Shown: positions 32,291-43,977, numbered from the stretch's first letter. The stretch is DNA of 64,000 nucleotides from Vombatus ursinus (GCF_900497805.2 NW_020954681.1:3307860-3371859); one strand, 5' to 3'. The notes: generated from the letters alone by a model not told the origin. Translations and numbers: made by a program.

Positions 32291-32700
32291 TTCCACATTC
32301 CAAGGAGGGCAATTAGGAAGATGATAGGATTGGAGAAATGTGGATGAACACAGCCTAAAGAAAACAGGATTTCGGGTAAGGACTTTGTTGTCAAATATGT
32401 GAAAGGCTGTTGTGCAGAGAAAAGATATGATTTTTTTTCCTATTTGAGAGAACAGATTTAGGAGGATCTGGAAGAAGCTGCAAGAGATAGAATATAGCTC
32501 CATGGAAAGAAAACATTTTATTGCTAACAATTACAGTAGCATGTCCAAAAGTAGCATGGGCTGAATAAGGGGATGGAGGGTTCCCACCACAAAAGGTCTT
32601 TAAGCAGAGGCTGAATGCCCACTTGTTGGAGATCTTACCGAGGATTCACATTCCTCTTGAAGACCTTTCAAGTACTTTCCAACCCTGAAACTCTGTGAAA
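32291..32700 (+). mobile_element. L3/CR1 LINE 3' end
   Basis: It ends with GTCTTTAAGCAGAGGCTGAA, TGCCCACTTGTTGGAGATCT and TTTCCAACCCTGAAACTCTG, the L3 terminus. Confidence 0.65.
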
Positions 32701-32704
32701 ACGC

Positions 32705-32890
32705 TGTGTTCATCTTACTAAGACACAATCATCATGTCAATTTCCTCCTCAAAAATCACCAATGGCTCCTCAATGTCCTGTTTGGACAGCTCTGCATTCT
32801 GCCATGCCTGGAAGAAATCCAAACTTCTGACCCTGGCATTCAAAACTGTCCCCTTGACTCTGCCACCAATTTTATCTTTACTACTCCTCA
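32705..32890 (+). mobile_element. L2 LINE 3' fragment
   Basis: CTCAAAAATCACCAATGGCT, CCTGGCATTCAAAACTG and CCTGGAAGAAATCCAAACTT resemble the L2 segment before its 3' UTR. Confidence 0.55.
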
Positions 32891-33329
32891 GAGAGCGTAA
32901 CTAATGGTTCCAGTAATGTTAAGTACATCCTAAGTTTTTTTAAGCTATGTTTGACTCAATCAATTCTTTGATATCAAAGGATAATATATATTTTGTCTGC
33001 GAAGATGTGTGGAAACAGCTTACCTGCTAGGTTCTCTGATGATGCGATCATACAGATATGGTCACAGGGTCAAGAAGTTTTCCTTCTGTTCAAATTAAGT
33101 CCTCCCGATACAATTCCAGACCTGATAGCAAACAGAATGGTGACTATAATAGTCTCTTAAAACTTCAAGGAAAGACATCCTACAGTTTCCCTTTGTAGCC
33201 TGTTCTCATGTTTCAAGAGCCTTAACCCATGTGTCTAAGAAATGAACAAAACATGTCTAGATGATAAATCCCAGTTATTCTCAGACCTGTGTCTTAATGA
33301 GCGCAACTATTTCTTTTAACCAAGCTTGC
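32891..33329. other. Unassigned sequence
   Basis: Nothing recognised. Confidence 0.3.
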
Positions 33330-33500
33330 TGTCTTTTGGACCTGGGGCCAGCAGACCCAGGATTAAGTCCTGATTCTGTAATTTACCAGTTGTGTGACCC
33401 CAAGCAAGTCGCTGGACCTTTGCCAAGACTCCTTTCCTCATCAGTGAAATGATGATGATAATATATGGACTCTGTACCTCAGAGGGTTGTTGCTAGAGAG
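33330..33500 (+). mobile_element. MIR-family SINE
   Basis: GACCTGGGGCCAGCAGACCC, CCAGTTGTGTGACCCCAAGC, CTTTCCTCATCAGTGAAATG and a GAGGGTTGTTGCTAGAG arm. Confidence 0.7.
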
Positions 33501-33719
33501 ATGTCCATTATACTGTTGCCATATTTGGCCGTTTACGGAAGTCCTTTCCCCAGAAAAGATGCTTAGTTAGCTCCCATTAAAGGGATGTAAACTACCACCT
33601 TGTTCATCTTCTGATCTCCAAATAACCTTCTGTCTGGTCAGGACTTCTTTTAGAAAGAGTTCTTCTCAGAATATCACAGAAAGTCAGAGCTACAAGTGAC
33701 CCTTAGGGACCAGTTAAAC

Positions 33720-33920
33720 CAGTGATGTCAACTCAAACAGAAATGAATCCCTGTAGTCCACACATTGATTTAGAAAACCACAAATTAACATTACCTATAT
33801 TGTATTGTATTTTTATTTATTTTGTTAGACATTTCCAATGACATTTTAATCTGGATCCAGCAGCACTTGGGAGTTTTGCTGGTATTTTTAGCTCAAGAGC
33901 CTTGAACTTGATACCTCAGA
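33720..33920. mobile_element. hAT-type MITE of the GTCAAAC family, copy 2
   Basis: It starts CAGTGATGTCAACTCAAACA and has the body CAATGACATTTTAATCTGG. The right end is worn. See the copies at 24703 and 53161. Confidence 0.65.
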
Positions 33921-34029
33921 TTCTAAGAGAACTCCCCTTCCCCATTTCCATTTATTTCACATATAGTAAACATTATGTCCACATTGGACCATTTATCATG
34001 CCTCAAATACTCTTGATACTTTGCTGCAT

Positions 34030-34380
34030 CTCCATGATGTAATTGCACAATCTGTTCCCTTGCCTTAAGATGTCCTTCTTCCCACTTCAGCCTGTCTAAA
34101 TCTCACCCCCTCCCCTTTTCAAGACCCAGCTCACGTACCAGCACCCCTTCAGGAAGCCTTCCCACCTCCTGCGAACTGTTCCACCTCTGTCTGCAGAGCC
34201 ATACTGTCTTGTGCTACTAATTATATTCTGTCCTCTGTTATAGTCACAGTTTATGTCCTCTACTGGATTGTAAGCTCCTCAAGGGCAAGAACTGTACTTT
34301 GCTGACTTTTTATATCTCCCATAGTGCCTAGCGCCACATCTTCCATGTAGCAGACAATGAGTAAAGATTTACTGTCTTGA
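34030..34380 (+). mobile_element. L2 LINE 3' end
   Basis: CCTTCAGGAAGCCTTCCCAC, GGATTGTAAGCTCCTCAAGG and GCCTAGCGCCACATCTTCC are L2 3' UTR blocks, ended by the L1 insertion at 34381. Confidence 0.75.
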
Positions 34381-35145
34381 CAATTTGGAACTATGCTCAA
34401 AGGGTAACCAAACTGCGCATACTCTTCGATCTAGCAGTACCACTACTAGGTTTTTATCCCAAATAGATCATAAAAAAGGGAAAAGGACCCACATGTACAA
34501 AAATATTTATAGTACCTCCTTTTGTGGTGGCAAAGAATTGTAAACTGAGGGGATGCCCACCAATTGGGGAATGGCTGAACAAGTTGTAGTACTTGAATGT
34601 AATGGAAAACTATTGTGCTATGAGAAATGATAAGTAAGTGGATTTCAGAAAAACCTGGAAAGACTTACATGAACTGATGCTGAATGAAGGGAACAGAACT
34701 AGGAGAACATTGTACACATTAACAGCAACATTGTACAATGCTCAGCTGTGATTGACATGGCTCTTCTCAGCAATACAATGATCCAAAACAATTCCAAAAG
34801 ACTCATGATGGCAAATGTTATCCACAACCAGAGGAAAAAAAAAACTATGGAATCTGAATGCAGATCAAAGCATACTATTTTCACTTTTTGTTTGTGTGTG
34901 TGTGTGTGTGTGCAGCTTTTCTCTTTTGTTCTTTTGTTTCTTTTTTCCCAACATGACTAATGTGGAAATATGTTTACATGATTGCACATGTATAACCTAC
35001 ATCAGACTGCTTGCTGTCTTGAAAAGGGTGTCTGGAAGGGATGGAGAGAGGAAAAATTTGAAACTCAAAATCTTATAAAAATGAATGTTGAAAAATATCT
35101 TTATTTGTTATGGGAAAAATAAAATACTATTTACCAAAAAAAGTA
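34381..35145 (+). mobile_element. L1 LINE copy D, 5'-truncated 3' end
   Basis: This copy opens with CAATTTGGAACTATGCTCAA, carries the DNA of the ORF2 C-terminus (ACCCACATGTACAAAAATAT, GGCAAAGAATTGTAAACTG), then the 3' UTR with a TG run (34893-34911), and an A-rich end near 35145. It is moderately diverged and 5'-truncated, the usual fate of an L1 insertion. Confidence 0.85.
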
Positions 35146-36080
35146 AAAATTTCCTGACTCGACCCTTCTCATATTGGGCAGCCTAGAAACATTTCTGGGC
35201 AGCTGACAAGCCAGATCAAAGGTTAGAAGGGGTGTTGACAGAGCCAACGCAATGCACTATCTCCCAGTGTAAATCCTTTCACTGACAATATTAAAAAATA
35301 AGTTAGAAGGAAAAAGAAGTGGTTGCCTTACAACCAAGCAAATACATTCTCACCACTGACAACAAAATGAAGCCAGTGAGGCTGTCAAACTCACAGCCAG
35401 AGATAATGGAAACTTTGACAGAGAAGGTAAGGACCGCTACATGTACAGGTGTTGGCCAACAGGGAGGGGGAAAAAAAAAGAAAAACCCTCCGGAGAACAC
35501 AGTGAGCTGTTCTCCTCTTGGTGCCTCTGCCTCACCAAAGAAAAGGATTTCTTTACATTTAAAAAGTGTCAGGGAAAAAACAACTATAGAGGAAGAAACT
35601 ACAGATAAAAAAGGAAGGGGGGATTTTATGTAGAAATGTCTCTCTTAGTCTCAAAAAGCCAGGTCCCTAAAAAGGTGTTTTATTTTCATCCAATTGGAAA
35701 CTTTTAAAGCTGCCCCAAGGATGAGGCAAATTAATTCATCTCTCTGCCCACGGGCAGGGGCGGGGTTAGGAACATGCTGAGGGGGGAGGGAGGGATGTGT
35801 CCTGGCATAACAGGAGAAGGGGAGAGAATGGCAAATAGCCCAGCAAATAGTGACTTGGAGACATAGAGATTAGTGGAGGAACCTGCTAGCCAGAGAAGAC
35901 TTCCAAATTCTGTACCCCACTGGAGTAGATGGTAGAGTCCACTTCTCACAGGACCAGTGAAGAGAAGGTGCTGGAGCAGGAAGCTTGGTGTTAAAAGAAG
36001 GCCCCACCTGCCTAGCTGCTGGCTGGCAATGGAGGGCTGCAATGTTGTTGTAGTGACTTGGGCAAAATAGGAATAAATGA
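35146..36080. other. Unassigned, repeat-poor sequence
   Basis: No repeat family is recognised. A 133-codon frame on the - strand (35731-36132) has no signal or domain, and its start overlaps a MIR-like arm, so I do not call it a gene. Confidence 0.35.
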
Positions 36081-36084
36081 TACC

Positions 36085-36310
36085 ATATAATAATGGCTGA
36101 GCTTTATGTGGTCCCTTGAGGTACATGTACATTATCTCATTTGCCCCTCACAGCATCCCTGTAAGGGAAGCAGTCTAGATATTACTCTTATTAAGTGATT
36201 TGTGCAAGGCTACCCAGCTAGTGAATGTCAAAGGTGGGATTTAAACCCAAATCTTCCTGACTCCAAATGCAGCACTCTTTCCACTACCCCTATTACAGTG
36301 TCTTGAACAT
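36085..36310 (-). mobile_element. MIR/Ther-2-type CORE-SINE
   Basis: ATTATCTCATTTGCCCCTCA, GTGATTTGTGCAAGGCTACC and CAAATCTTCCTGACTCCAAA are in reversed order. Confidence 0.65.
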
Positions 36311-37034
36311 ACTAGGTACTTAATAAACAATCATGGAAGAAATAATTGAATGAATGAATTAAATCAAACAAGCCCCTGAATCAATGTAAGTTCTGCTTCC
36401 ATTGAGGATCTTTTGCTTCCCTGGGCTTTCACCTGAGAAGTGGCAAACAATGCTAAAGACTTCTTGGAATGCAGTTTTCTCCAAAGCAATGATCATTTCT
36501 AGAATCCAACACATTTTCTGACTCATTTTTATCTCAACCAAATTAGGTAATGCCTACATCCAAAGGGGCCACATTTGTTTTCCTGTCTAATGGTGTTTAG
36601 TACTATTCTTACTAGGTTGTTTTACAAACTGTAACATCTTAAAATTCCTTTTTTTTTTTTTTTACAGTCCCACATATTATTCTCTTGTTGGAAATTGTCT
36701 GCAGTGTTTTATTGTGAAAGTTGGGAGACAGGGAGTATATTAGTGTATATTTCTTCAAAATAGGTCTGAATAAACAAAAGGCAGAGACCCTGGGGGTCCA
36801 GATATTACTAACAAACTGGTTCACCTCATACTGTGTGCAAAAATTGGCCATATGGTAATTTGGTTTTCAAGAAATTGTTGGAACACTAATCCTCACGGGT
36901 TACCTGTTAAGAGAATGAGTTCCCTGTCTCAGGAAGTAAACAAGCAGTAGCTACGTGACCATATGTCAAGGAAGCCAGAAAGGAGATTTCAATGTTGGAG
37001 AGGGACTTAAACCAGAGGAGGTCCCTTTCAAGCT
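36311..37034. other. Unassigned sequence
   Basis: A short L2-tail remnant is at 36300-36345 (CTAGGTACTTAATAAACAAT). The rest is not recognised. Confidence 0.35.
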
Positions 37035-37145
37035 CCCTTCTTATAAATACTGTCACTAATGAAAGGGAACCATCTTGTCTAGGATCACATCACTAGTAGA
37101 AGCAAGAACTAGGATTCAAAGCCAGGTCCTCTGACTCCAGATTCT
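37035..37145 (-). mobile_element. MIR fragment
   Basis: It contains CTTGTCTAGGATCACATCAC and GCCAGGTCCTCTGACTCCAG. Confidence 0.5.
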
Positions 37146-37329
37146 GGTAGGCCAGACAGACTTTATCCAAATATCTGAAATCACATAAGCTCTAACAAGT
37201 TGGGATGATACTCTTTGGCCCTGAGCAGGCCCCGGGTGCTCACTGGGCTGGACGTGGATAAAGGAGAACAGTAGGCTTTTCATGGTCCTATGGTCCTCCT
37301 TCCCCCTCCCCACCTCCTCTACAACTTCC

Positions 37330-37530
37330 CCACTCACGGCAGCTATTAATGCCTTTCTCTCTATGTTTACCTTGAATCCACTCTGTATGCATCTTATATA
37401 TGTCTATTTATGCACGGTATATGTTGTCTCCTCTATTGGAATGTAAGCTCCATGAGGACAGAAAGTATATTCATTTTCTCTTCATGTTCCCAGAGCTTAG
37501 CACAGTAGGTGGCAAACAGTATGTGTTTTA
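37330..37530 (+). mobile_element. L2 LINE 3' tail
   Basis: TGGAATGTAAGCTCCATGAG, GACAGAAAGTATATTC and CAGAGCTTAGCACAGTAGG fit the L2 end. Confidence 0.7.
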
Positions 37531-37597
37531 TATATATATCTATATATATCTATATATAGATATATATCTATATATCTATATATATCTATATATACAC
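37530..37597. repeat. TATC/TA palindromic microsatellite
   Basis: TATATATCTA units are followed by their complement (TAGATATATA), making a self-complementary tract of about 65 bp. Confidence 0.9.
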
Positions 37598-37639
37598 TGA
37601 ATGATTGTTCAGAGGAGCGATGGACATTAAAATCAATAG

Positions 37640-38265
37640 ATCAACAAACATTGATTAAATGCCTATTATGGCCAAGGCACTGTGCTAAGCACTGGTGATA
37701 CAAAAAGAGACAAAAGATAGTTCCTGCCCTCAAGCACTTTACAGTCTAATGGGGGAGACAACAAGCAAACAAATATATGCAAAGCCAACTACAGTCAGGA
37801 TGAATAGGAAAAAATTACCAGATGGAAAGCACTGGAATTAGGAAGGGTTAGGGAAGACTTTCTATAGAAAGTGAGATTTCCATCGGGACTCAGAGGAAGT
37901 CAGGAAGGTGAGTCACTGGAGCAGAGGAGGGAGAGCATTCCAGCAAGGGAGACAGCCAGAGAAAACGCCTAGAGCTGAGAGATGGAATGTCTTGTTTGTG
38001 AAACAGCCAGTGTCACTGGATCGAAGAGTACATGTTGGGGAGTAAGGTGTAAGAAGACCAGAAAGGTAGGAGGAGGCTAGGTTATAAAGGCTCTGAGTGC
38101 CAAACAGAGAATTCTGTATTTGTTCCTGGAGGCAATAGGGAGACACTGGAGTTTATTGAATGGGGGAGAGGGGGTGCCATGATCAGATCTGTGTTTTAGG
38201 AAATGGAGAATGGATTGGAGTGGGGAGAAACTTGAGGCAGGCAGATTCACCGGTAGGCTCAAACT
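37640..38265 (-). mobile_element. L2 LINE, 3' part
   Basis: It starts with the reversed tail (ACAAACATTGATTAAATGCC, GCACTGTGCTAAGCACTGG) and extends into the C-terminus of ORF2, where the - strand reads ASSYLSGLLTPYSPTCTLRS and FNKLQCLPIASRNKYRILCL. It is parallel to 14213-15410 and somewhat better kept. Confidence 0.8.
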
Positions 38266-38279
38266 CAAAAGAACATTGG

Positions 38280-38460
38280 GTTTAGAACTCGAATGGATGT
38301 CAGATATTATCCTTTCCAACTTCTTTATTTTATAGATAAGGAAGACAGGGAAGCTCAGAGTTTAAGACACTTGCCCTCTTGAACACATAAGTTGTAAGTA
38401 ACAGAATAGGGATTTGAACCCAGATCTTCTGGTTCCAAGTTCAACATCTTTTCCTTGGAA
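38280..38460 (-). mobile_element. MIR3-like SINE
   Basis: TTTAGAACTCGAATGGATGT, TATTTTATAGATAAGGAAGA and GGATTTGAACCCAGATCTTC are present. Confidence 0.55.
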
Positions 38461-38544
38461 TCACTGTGACACCATGTTGTGAAGACCAAGGCCAGACAAC
38501 GGAAACACGTATTCCTCATTCCCATCCCCTAGGACCGTTATTAG

Positions 38545-38790
38545 CTTTATCAATACTAAATTTGGAAGTAAAAGACCTTAATTCAAATCTAGGCTCTAAA
38601 ATTTGCTAGCTGTGTGACCCTGGGCAGGGAACTTCATTTTCTTTGAGACTTACTTTCCTCCTCCATAAAAGGGGAACAATAACTTTTGTACTACCCATGT
38701 CACTGGACATGGGGTACATGAGGAAACTGTTTTGTGAACCTTAAATAACTACAGAAATGTGCTATTATTATTATTATTATTATTATTATA
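38545..38790 (+). mobile_element. MIR-type CORE-SINE ending in (TTA)n
   Basis: AATTCAAATCTAGGCTCTAA, GCTAGCTGTGTGACCCTGGG, CCTCCATAAAAGGGGAACAA and a long 3' arm, ending in nine ATT units (38764-38790). Confidence 0.75.
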
Positions 38791-38984
38791 AACACTGTTA
38801 AAGACAAGTTCTCTTGATCTGATCCTCCTTGATGCTGGTATGGGGAAGTCATGAAGGACACAGAGGTTTTAGGCTGGGAGTAGAGGGAGAAGGGAGAATC
38901 CAATCAAGTAGGAACAAGTCAAGGTCTCTGAACTGAAAGGCCCAGACAATTTGGTTGACAAGACTACCTATTATAGAACTGAAT

Positions 38985-39215
38985 GACTCAAAGGCAGGAG
39001 GTATATCTAAAGAGGAGACTGGTTCAAAACAAGACTTTGGACAAGTGATTTAACCTCCCTGAGCCTCCATGTCCTCATTTGCAAAATGGGGATAAAATAT
39101 TACCTATTTTTTTCCCAGAATTATTTTGAGGGTCAAATAAGATAAACATATATAAAGTACTTTGAAATTCTCAAAACATGACATAAACGCGAGCTAATAG
39201 TAATAATAATAAAGG
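38985..39215 (+). mobile_element. MIR-type CORE-SINE
   Basis: GGACAAGTGATTTAACCTCC, CATGTCCTCATTTGCAAAAT and GAGGGTCAAATAAGATAAAC, then ATAGTAATAATAATAAA. Confidence 0.7.
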
Positions 39216-40740
39216 TTAAGTTAAACACGCCAGTTAATAGGACAAGTCCAAAGTTCAGAAATAAAAAATAAAGTACCATGTAAACAACAGGACAATGATA
39301 TATAGCAGAGAAATTGAAATTTGTCTCATTCATCACGTTATGGATATAAGCAAACTCTTAAGCCTGGTTGGGCATCACTGGGTCCCACCTCATAATTTCT
39401 CCTGATTTCCCTTCAGCCAGGGAGTCCCATCTCCACAGCAGCAGACAATGTTATTTGGACATGTAGAAAAATGTTCGGGTTACTTCCTGGTAAACCACCA
39501 ACAAAGAGCACACACCTTGCGAATCTATTAACTAGTCATCACCAAATGTATTGTCAACCCCAGAGTAAGGTATTAGCTTCATAGGTTTGGTGTTAAAAAA
39601 AAAAAATCAGATCATGTAACAAAGGGAGATGTGAAGGGAGGATATTCTCAACTTGCCGCTAAATAATGAAATCCTGACCCTGAGGCCAGGGGGAGGCATT
39701 GCATAACCTTAGGCAAGATTTGAAATCGTACCCCTTGTGTATTACTGTCCACTTTTGCCATAAAACTTGACCCTCGACTTATCACAAGATAAATAACTAC
39801 AAGCTATAGAAAGTGGAATTTTTCTGGCAACAGAAAGATATATATTTATACAAAGTATATACATATATATATACACACATATACATAGATATATGTATGT
39901 ATTATGACACCTTTTATAATGTATACACACATCTGTGTGTGTGTCTGTATTTAATCTTCCACACTATGTCCCTCACCTACTTTCACCCTAGGCAGCTGCT
40001 TAGAGTGTCTACACCTAGTCCCACCCCTGGTTGACCTGCGTCTGGAAGGCTAGAATTCCACCAATGAAGAGGAGTTCTATTGCAAACAGCTACAAAGGAT
40101 GGGATTAACACCTCTATTACAGAAGACATAACTGCACTAATTAGATCCCATGAGCCATGGGCCCAACAACAAACATAGCGGAGATGGGTAATACCTGCCC
40201 CCCACAGGGTTGAAGCAGAGCCTGAGGTCATTGACAGCCTCCATCCCATCTCCCTTCCACATACCTAGGAATCACCAGATCTGAGAGGCTCTGAAATACC
40301 ACCCCTTACCCCCACCTCCATTTAAAGCCTGAGAAAAATGTAGAGAAAGGGCTACACAGGGGAGATGTGTAAAAAACAGTGCCACTCTGAAAGAGGGAAC
40401 CACAGCTGGGGAATTCAAGTTCTGAAAGGCTGCTTTCTGCAGAAAAGGGGGTGGGGGGCAGCCTATCACAGCCTTTGTAATGTTGACTCCATGACCAAGT
40501 GGTGGGGAGTATGCTTGAACACACCTGGCAGAAAGCTCATTTTAAATTAAGCACTTTGGGCATGCTTGGGGGAGGAGGAAGAGGCAGGAATCTCTTCTGC
40601 TTTCCTTTTCTCCTTCCAAAGCCTTCGGCTTTTAATGAATCTATACAGATCTTATTTTTCTTAACACAAGAGTACTTTGGTAAAGCTCTTTAACTAGTAG
40701 AATTGGAATGCAATATTCAGACCATTCAGAAAGGGGGAAT
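39216..40740. other. Unassigned, repeat-poor sequence with AT-rich patch
   Basis: An AT-dinucleotide-rich patch is at 39838-39905. Elsewhere there is no repeat family and no convincing exon; several 60-90-codon frames overlap on opposite strands at 39983-40693. Confidence 0.35.
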
Positions 40741-40741
40741 G

Positions 40742-40751
40742 TGTGTGTATG

Positions 40752-40789
<38 letters not shown>

Positions 40790-40818
40790 TACACAAACAT
40801 ACATACATACATATATTT
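40742..40818. repeat. (TG)n(TA)n(CATA)n microsatellite
   Basis: TG units pass into about nine TA units, then TATACA and CATA units. Confidence 0.95.
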
Positions 40819-40843
40819 AGATTTGGTTTTAAATTCTAGGAGA

Positions 40844-40933
40844 TGATGGGGTCTAACAGCTGCAAATCTCTCTGGAATTTCAGCAGTTGTTTTAACAGGA
40901 CCACTCTCCCTGGATTAAAGCAACGGCAATCAA
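40844..40933 (+). repeat. Inverted local duplication, left arm (90 bp)
   Basis: This block is the reverse complement of 41658-41747, with 2 mismatches over 90 bp. The arms are 724 bp apart. It does not look like a dispersed family. Confidence 0.92.
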
Positions 40934-41354
40934 GTCAAATCATTGGGATCTTTCTTGCCTAGTAGGGCTATGGATTTTTGTGCCCCCTCCCAATCTCCAG
41001 CAATCGTTGGGACTCAGGGGCCACTGCCGAGCAGAGCATCTAAGTTAGATCCCCCTGTTTCTAGTACACTAGTTAATCTCGCTCTTGGTCAGGCTTGGCA
41101 CCCTTACCTGAACTAAATTAGACTGAGGCTAGTTACATCTGATGGTGCTTCAGATACACTTCACATACTAGTCTACGTAATGCCTTTTCAGTGCCAGAAA
41201 GTTACCCATGCAGGGGTTGGGAAAAGTGGGTTTTTGGTTACTGTTTCTTTTACTCTGGAAATCTAAGTCATTTGAGACTCTCACAAGGATCCTTCATCAA
41301 TATCTAAGCAGTACTGGACCTATTCGGGCTTTACTACATTATTAAAATTCCCTA

Positions 41355-41410
41355 GAAAGAAAGAAAGAAAGAAAGAATAAAAGAAACAAAGAAAAAAGAA
41401 AAGAAAAGGA
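41355..41410. repeat. (GAAA)n purine-rich microsatellite
   Basis: Six GAAA units followed by imperfect ones; the + strand is nearly pure purine. Confidence 0.9.
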
Positions 41411-41657
41411 CCCATTTCCCCAGGAAGCATCTAGCTACTGCAATGCAGAATTCACATGTCTGGCCATCACTGATGGTTAAACAACACTTGCCTCCATTCC
41501 TTAAGTAGTCAGGGTGTTTCTATAGCCAAAATGTATACAGACAGATCCCTTTCCAAAGCCACAATTCAACAAAAGAGTGAGAGAAGCACAGACCCAGCCC
41601 TTTCCCTACTCATGTATAAATATATTAAGGTCATCAGTTAATTAGGCAATCCCTAAT

Positions 41658-41747
41658 TTGATTGCCGTTGCTTTAATCCAGGGAGAGTGGTCCTGTTAAA
41701 ACAACTGCTGAAACTCCAGAGAGATTTGCAGCTGTTCGACCCCATCA
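41658..41747 (-). repeat. Inverted local duplication, right arm (90 bp)
   Basis: Partner of 40844-40933. Immediately downstream, at 41754, an L2 fragment starts. Confidence 0.92.
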
Positions 41748-41753
41748 GTAGTA

Positions 41754-41874
41754 CACACCTGGACTATTATTGCATCAGCTACTAGTTGGTCTCCATGCCT
41801 AAAGTCTCTCCCTACTCCAATCCTTCACTTGGCTGTTAGTGTGATCTTCCTAAAGTGCATCTCTGACTGTGTCT

Positions 41875-41880
<6 letters not shown>
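41754..41880 (+). mobile_element. L2 LINE ORF2 fragment
   Basis: ACCTGGACTATTATTGCATC, GTTGGTCTCCATGCCTAAAG and GTGATCTTCCTAAAGTGCAT are in L2 order. It starts abruptly after the inverted duplication. Confidence 0.75.
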
Positions 41881-41926
<46 letters not shown>

Positions 41927-41930
41927 CAGA
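41880..41930. repeat. (CA)n microsatellite
   Basis: About 22 CA units with one CG. Confidence 0.95.
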
Positions 41931-42339
41931 GAGGGAAATGTCAAGTTATTAGCATAAGTGTTAAATGCTCATGATTGTGGATATCACCATGTTTTTCCCC
42001 ATTATCATTGTGATTTTCCATTTCAAAGGGAGGTGATGGAACCCTGGTCACCATAAATAAACAAACAGTATGAGATATGAAAAGTGGTTCATATAGAATC
42101 AGCCTAAGGAGGAAAGTGAGCCAGAGCTGTGTTTTCCAAAATTTTGAGGGCCCAGCAGGCAGAAATTCTTCACCTTCAAACCTCACTCAAGAAGAATTTC
42201 TCATGCTTAAAAAAATAAAAGACCAATACATCAAGGAAGAGGTCTACAGGCAAGGGCCCAATGATGATCCAAGAGAAATCTCACTTAAAGGTTGGTGGCA
42301 TTTATATATGTGTTGACTATGCATAGAGGTAGCAGATAG
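41931..42339. other. Unassigned sequence
   Basis: A 79-codon frame (42077-42316) has no known domain. Nothing else is seen. Confidence 0.3.
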
Positions 42340-42455
42340 AAGGATGAGTTCAGAAACAGGAAAATCTAGATTAAAATCTCTCTGACATTTATTATCAGTT
42401 TGACTCTAGACACGACACTTGACATTTCTATTTCTCTAGCACCTCCCAAGGACGT
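42340..42455 (+). mobile_element. MIR fragment
   Basis: ATCTAGATTAAAATCTCTCT and GACACGACACTTGACA are weak MIR blocks. Confidence 0.4.
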
Positions 42456-42614
42456 ATCTATTAAGTCACTGACAGGTTAACTGTGATGGTAGAGGGAGTT
42501 TCCACACTGTGAATTCCCTAGGCTTAATTAATCACAGATCTTTGAACAGAAGAAGCTGGAAGAGGGGCCAGAAAGATCACTGGACAGAAAGTCAGGAAAC
42601 CTAAATTCTAGCTT

Positions 42615-42720
42615 TGATTAGATAAAGCTTTCACTGCTTACTCTGTGCTAGGTCCAGTGCTAAGCACGAGGAATACAAATGAAGACAGCCATTCCCTGCC
42701 TTCCAGAGAGGGAAGGCAAC
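42615..42720 (-). mobile_element. L2 LINE tail fragment
   Basis: CTTACTCTGTGCTAGGTCCA and TGCTAAGCACGAGGAATACA form the reversed L2 end. Confidence 0.6.
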
Positions 42721-43200
42721 ACAGAAAGAACTGAAAGGGAGGAATGAGGCACTTACACAGAAGAAGGTGGAGAAATAGTGTGGAAAGTCAGGAGCTAAGA
42801 AGTCAGGTTACAGGTAAGCATGGCTAGCACGAAACCTAGCTCTGGAGGTTCCTCAAATGGAGATGCCAAGGAGAAACTCACCAATCAGAGGAAGAAGCTG
42901 CAGAGATGGGGGTACCTCCAACATGAGAAAGCTAATGGGGAGCAGGTGAAAAAGTATTCTGGAGAGACAGGAAACGTCCCATTAGAAGACAATTTGGCCT
43001 TGCCTCAGTCACTTCCTGGCTGTGAGGGGCTTTCAACAAATCATGGCCACTCTTAGAATACGTCTACTTTTCTGTATGTAGGATGGATCAAAGCCTGGGA
43101 CCATGGATGCTAGTCCCATACAAATGTAACTCTGGGGTTCAAGCCTGGTATATTTGCATAAGACTCCCCTACTCATTGGTGGAAAGACTGATGATTAGAT
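42721..43200. other. Unassigned sequence
   Basis: A 78-codon lysine-rich frame (42820-43056) opens MASTKPSSGGSSNGDAKEKL. It has no relative I recognise and no splice context, so I leave it uncalled. Confidence 0.3.
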
Positions 43201-43218
43201 ACTACTTGCTTGCATAAA

Positions 43219-43260
43219 GGGGAGAGTGGGAGAGAGACAGAGAGAGACATGGAGAGAAAT

Positions 43261-43312
<52 letters not shown>
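43219..43312. repeat. (GA)n microsatellite
   Basis: An imperfect GAGA region leads to about 24 pure GA units (43265-43311). Confidence 0.95.
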
Positions 43313-43313
<1 letters not shown>

Positions 43314-43554
43314 CTGAGACTGTGACTGACTTTGGAAAGTGGCAAACGGATAGAGGAACTGGTGTATCAACAGATCCCTGATTTCCATCTTGTTTCCCAA
43401 GAGACATTGGGGAATTTCCTTTGAGATCAGGGACTTTCTTTGGGCAAGATGCCTTTCTTGCAGTGCCAGAACTATAAGATAGCAAACAAGAATGCAGATG
43501 AATTTAAGAATGAAATAATTTCCCCTGGACTAGCAATTTCCCCCAGCCTAGGCA

Positions 43555-43800
43555 GACAGGCAGAATATTGGGAAGAGAATCAGACTTAAAGTTAGGAAGT
43601 CCTGAGTTCAAACCCTGCTCTGGTATATTTACTAGTTGTGTGACTCTGGGCAAGTCACTTGACCTACACCTATTTCAATTTCCTCATCTGTAAAATTGGA
43701 TTGCTGGTAGCACCTACCTGCCAGGGTTGCTATGAGGATCAAATGAGATATTTGTACAGGGCTTTGAAGACCTTAAGGCTATTAATATTATCACTATTAT
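43555..43800 (+). mobile_element. MIR-type CORE-SINE
   Basis: Well preserved: CTGAGTTCAAACCCTGCTCT, GTGACTCTGGGCAAGTCACT, TTTCCTCATCTGTAAAATTG and GGGTTGCTATGAGGATCAAA. Confidence 0.8.
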
Positions 43801-43821
43801 TTAAGGAAGCAAAGAGATATA

Positions 43822-43977
43822 TATATATTTTTTTGTTTTTTTTAGGCAATGGGGTTAAGTGACTTGCCCAGGGTCACACAGCTAGTAAGTGTTATGTGTC
43901 TGAGGCTGGATTTGAACTCAGGTTCTCCTGACTCCAGGGCCGGTGTTCTATCCACTGTGCCACCTAGCTGCCCCCTT
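43822..43977 (-). mobile_element. WSINE-type CORE-SINE with target duplication
   Basis: It runs from a T-rich tail through GGCAATGGGGTTAAGTGACT to CCACCTAGCTGCCCCC. A 9-bp duplication AGAGATATA (43813-43821 and 43978-43986) frames it. An open frame that crosses it is antisense SINE sequence. Confidence 0.92.

Noticed and set aside
35731-36132. 133-codon frame on the - strand
   Set aside because: No domain or splice context, and its start lies in a MIR-like arm.
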